This document shows, in pieces, positions 63,077-64,000 of a stretch of 64,000 nt of DNA. The DNA comes from Herbiconiux aconitum. Lineage in GTDB: Bacteria; Actinomycetota; Actinomycetes; Actinomycetales; Microbacteriaceae. Made by a program: the position numbers and the translations under genes. Numbering within the stretch: position 1 is the stretch's first letter; the number at the start of each line of letters is the position of its first letter. The DNA lies in the NCBI RefSeq assembly GCF_024979235.1, contig NZ_JANLCM010000001.1, positions 1,054,001-1,118,000 of the forward strand, in the 5' to 3' direction. The notes beneath the pieces are model-generated. The model did no database searches, was not told the DNA's origin, and saw only the letters and a program-made list of their open reading frames with translations.

Positions 63077-64000
63077 CCGTGGACGACCCGACGGGTCGAA
63101 CCCTCAGCGCCCGGGTCGCTCTGACCGACCGCGACGGCCGCCCGCTCGAGCGCCGACCGGTCGTGGTGGAGCAGCTGCGGCACGACTTCGGTTTCGGCAA
63201 CATCGGGTTCGATTTCGTGGAGTGGATCGGCGGACCGCCGGATGGGCAGAGCGGGCGGGCCCTCGAGTTCTTCGGGGGATCGCTGACGCAGAGCCCTGAA
63301 GCGCTCGCGTCGGAGTGGCTCGAGCTGTTCAACCTGGCGACCCTGCCGTTCTACTGGCGAGGATTCGAGCCCGAGCGGGGTCACCCGGAGACGGCTCGAC
63401 TGCACAAGACCGCTGAGTGGTTCGGTGCGCAGGGCGTGACGGTCAAGGGGCATCCGCTGCTCTGGCACACGCTCACGCCGGAGTGGCTCGTCGAGCTCGA
63501 CGATGCCGCCGTCGAGGCCGCCATCCGCGACCACATCGCGAGCCTGGTGACCGATTTCTCGGGGGTCATCGACCTGTGGGACGCCATCAACGAAGCCGTG
63601 ATCCTGCCGGTCTTCACGGCGGAGGAGAACGCGGTGACACGGCTGGCGCGGAAGAAGGGCCGCGTCGGCATGGTGGCGATGGCCTTCGAGGTCGCCCGTG
63701 AGGCGAACCCGGGCGCGCGCTTCGTGCTCAACGACTTCGACCTCTCGGCCGACTACGAGCGCCTCATCGAGGAATGCCTCGACGCCGGAATCCGCATCGA
63801 CGCGCTGGGTCTTCAGACCCACATGCACCAGGGCTACCGGGGCGAAGACGACATCTCCGAGAAGATCGGGCGGTTCGCGCGCTTCGGCCTTCCGCTGCAG
63901 CTGACCGAGACCACCCTGCTCTCCGGAGACCTGATGCCGAAGGAGATCGTCGACCTCAACGACTACGTGGTCGACTCCTGGCCCTCGACCGACGAAGGCG
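63073..64000 (+). CDS. Glycoside hydrolase family 10 (endo-xylanase-type), 3' end outside window
   Basis: An open frame of 309 codons that runs off the right edge. An N-terminal beta module (about 1-50) precedes a GH10 barrel: KGHPLLWH, the acid/base Glu174 in DAINEAV, DALGLQTHMHQGY and the nucleophile Glu279 in LQLTETT. No signal peptide is present at the start, so the enzyme seems intracellular and would cut imported xylo-oligosaccharides or a similar beta-glycan. ATG 63073 overlaps the tautomerase stop (ATGA). This makes it the last visible gene of the sugar operon. Confidence 0.88.
   Translation, partial: MTVDDPTGRTLSARVALTDRDGRPLERRPVVVEQLRHDFGFGNIGFDFVEWIGGPPDGQSGRALEFFGGSLTQSPEALASEWLELFNLATLPFYWRGFEPERGHPETARLHKTAEWFGAQGVTVKGHPLLWHTLTPEWLVELDDAAVEAAIRDHIASLVTDFSGVIDLWDAINEAVILPVFTAEENAVTRLARKKGRVGMVAMAFEVAREANPGARFVLNDFDLSADYERLIEECLDAGIRIDALGLQTHMHQGYRGEDDISEKIGRFARFGLPLQLTETTLLSGDLMPKEIVDLNDYVVDSWPSTDEG

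Overview
The window is 64 kb of high-GC actinobacterial chromosome. Gene content and synteny point to the family Microbacteriaceae: the pknA-pbpA-rodA-pstP-fhaB-fhaA block beside a tRNA-Leu gene, NucS in place of MutS-type mismatch repair, a HemQ-type heme pathway, and many genes that look leaderless. I found no rRNA, phage, insertion sequence or CRISPR array. Genus cannot be fixed from sequence alone.

Layout. 1-6265 (minus): Ser/Thr kinase (cut by the left edge), PBP, FtsW/RodA, PP2C phosphatase and two FHA proteins, an overlapping operon for growth and division control, followed by tRNA-Leu(CAG). 6.6-17.8 kb: single genes, namely a coiled-coil membrane protein, an LAxTG surface protein, a HAD phosphatase, an SLC13/ArsB-type permease, an SseB-domain protein, the mismatch endonuclease NucS, two MFS pumps, an MBL-fold hydrolase and a MATE pump. 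18-26.9 kb: a stand-alone sugar-ABC ATPase with a strong terminator, an M13 peptidase, a class-A-beta-lactamase-like protein, a divergent LysR/class-V aminotransferase pair with a clear operator, a Na+/H+ antiporter and a Nudix hydrolase. 27.1-39.6 kb: a nearly complete heme cluster (hemA, E, Y, Q, H, C, D, B, L), interrupted by three small envelope genes and by an opposite-strand AlkB gene that carries a LexA-like box. 39.7-49.5 kb: a PH-like protein, a quinone-oxidoreductase-family enzyme, a two-gene ABC exporter, an LssY-domain membrane protein, a TrhO-type rhodanese ORF that runs without a stop into a PEP-mutase/isocitrate-lyase-like domain, a thioesterase, a siderophore-interacting protein and a PYROXD2-like oxidoreductase. 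49.5-56.4 kb: PutA, a GntR and an Lrp regulator, a DDAH-superfamily enzyme and ornithine aminotransferase, which together could take arginine to glutamate. 56.4-64 kb: a LacI repressor and a divergent carbohydrate operon (binding protein, two permeases, SDR, Gfo/Idh/MocA oxidoreductase, tautomerase, GH10 glycosidase cut by the right edge).

Themes that cut across genes. At least 15 genes have a TANNNT -10 box exactly 6-7 bases before an ATG or GTG start, the signature of leaderless transcription; several start choices below rest on it. Two perfect palindromes of 24-25 bp per arm share a conserved 28-base loop but have different, internally matched arms; one lies between genes and the other lies in frame inside the start of ornithine aminotransferase. 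A second kind of paired hairpin lies between hemA and the Nudix gene. The sugar operon lacks its own ATPase; the MsmK/UgpC-type ATPase at 18 kb is a natural partner and has a LacI-like palindrome upstream.
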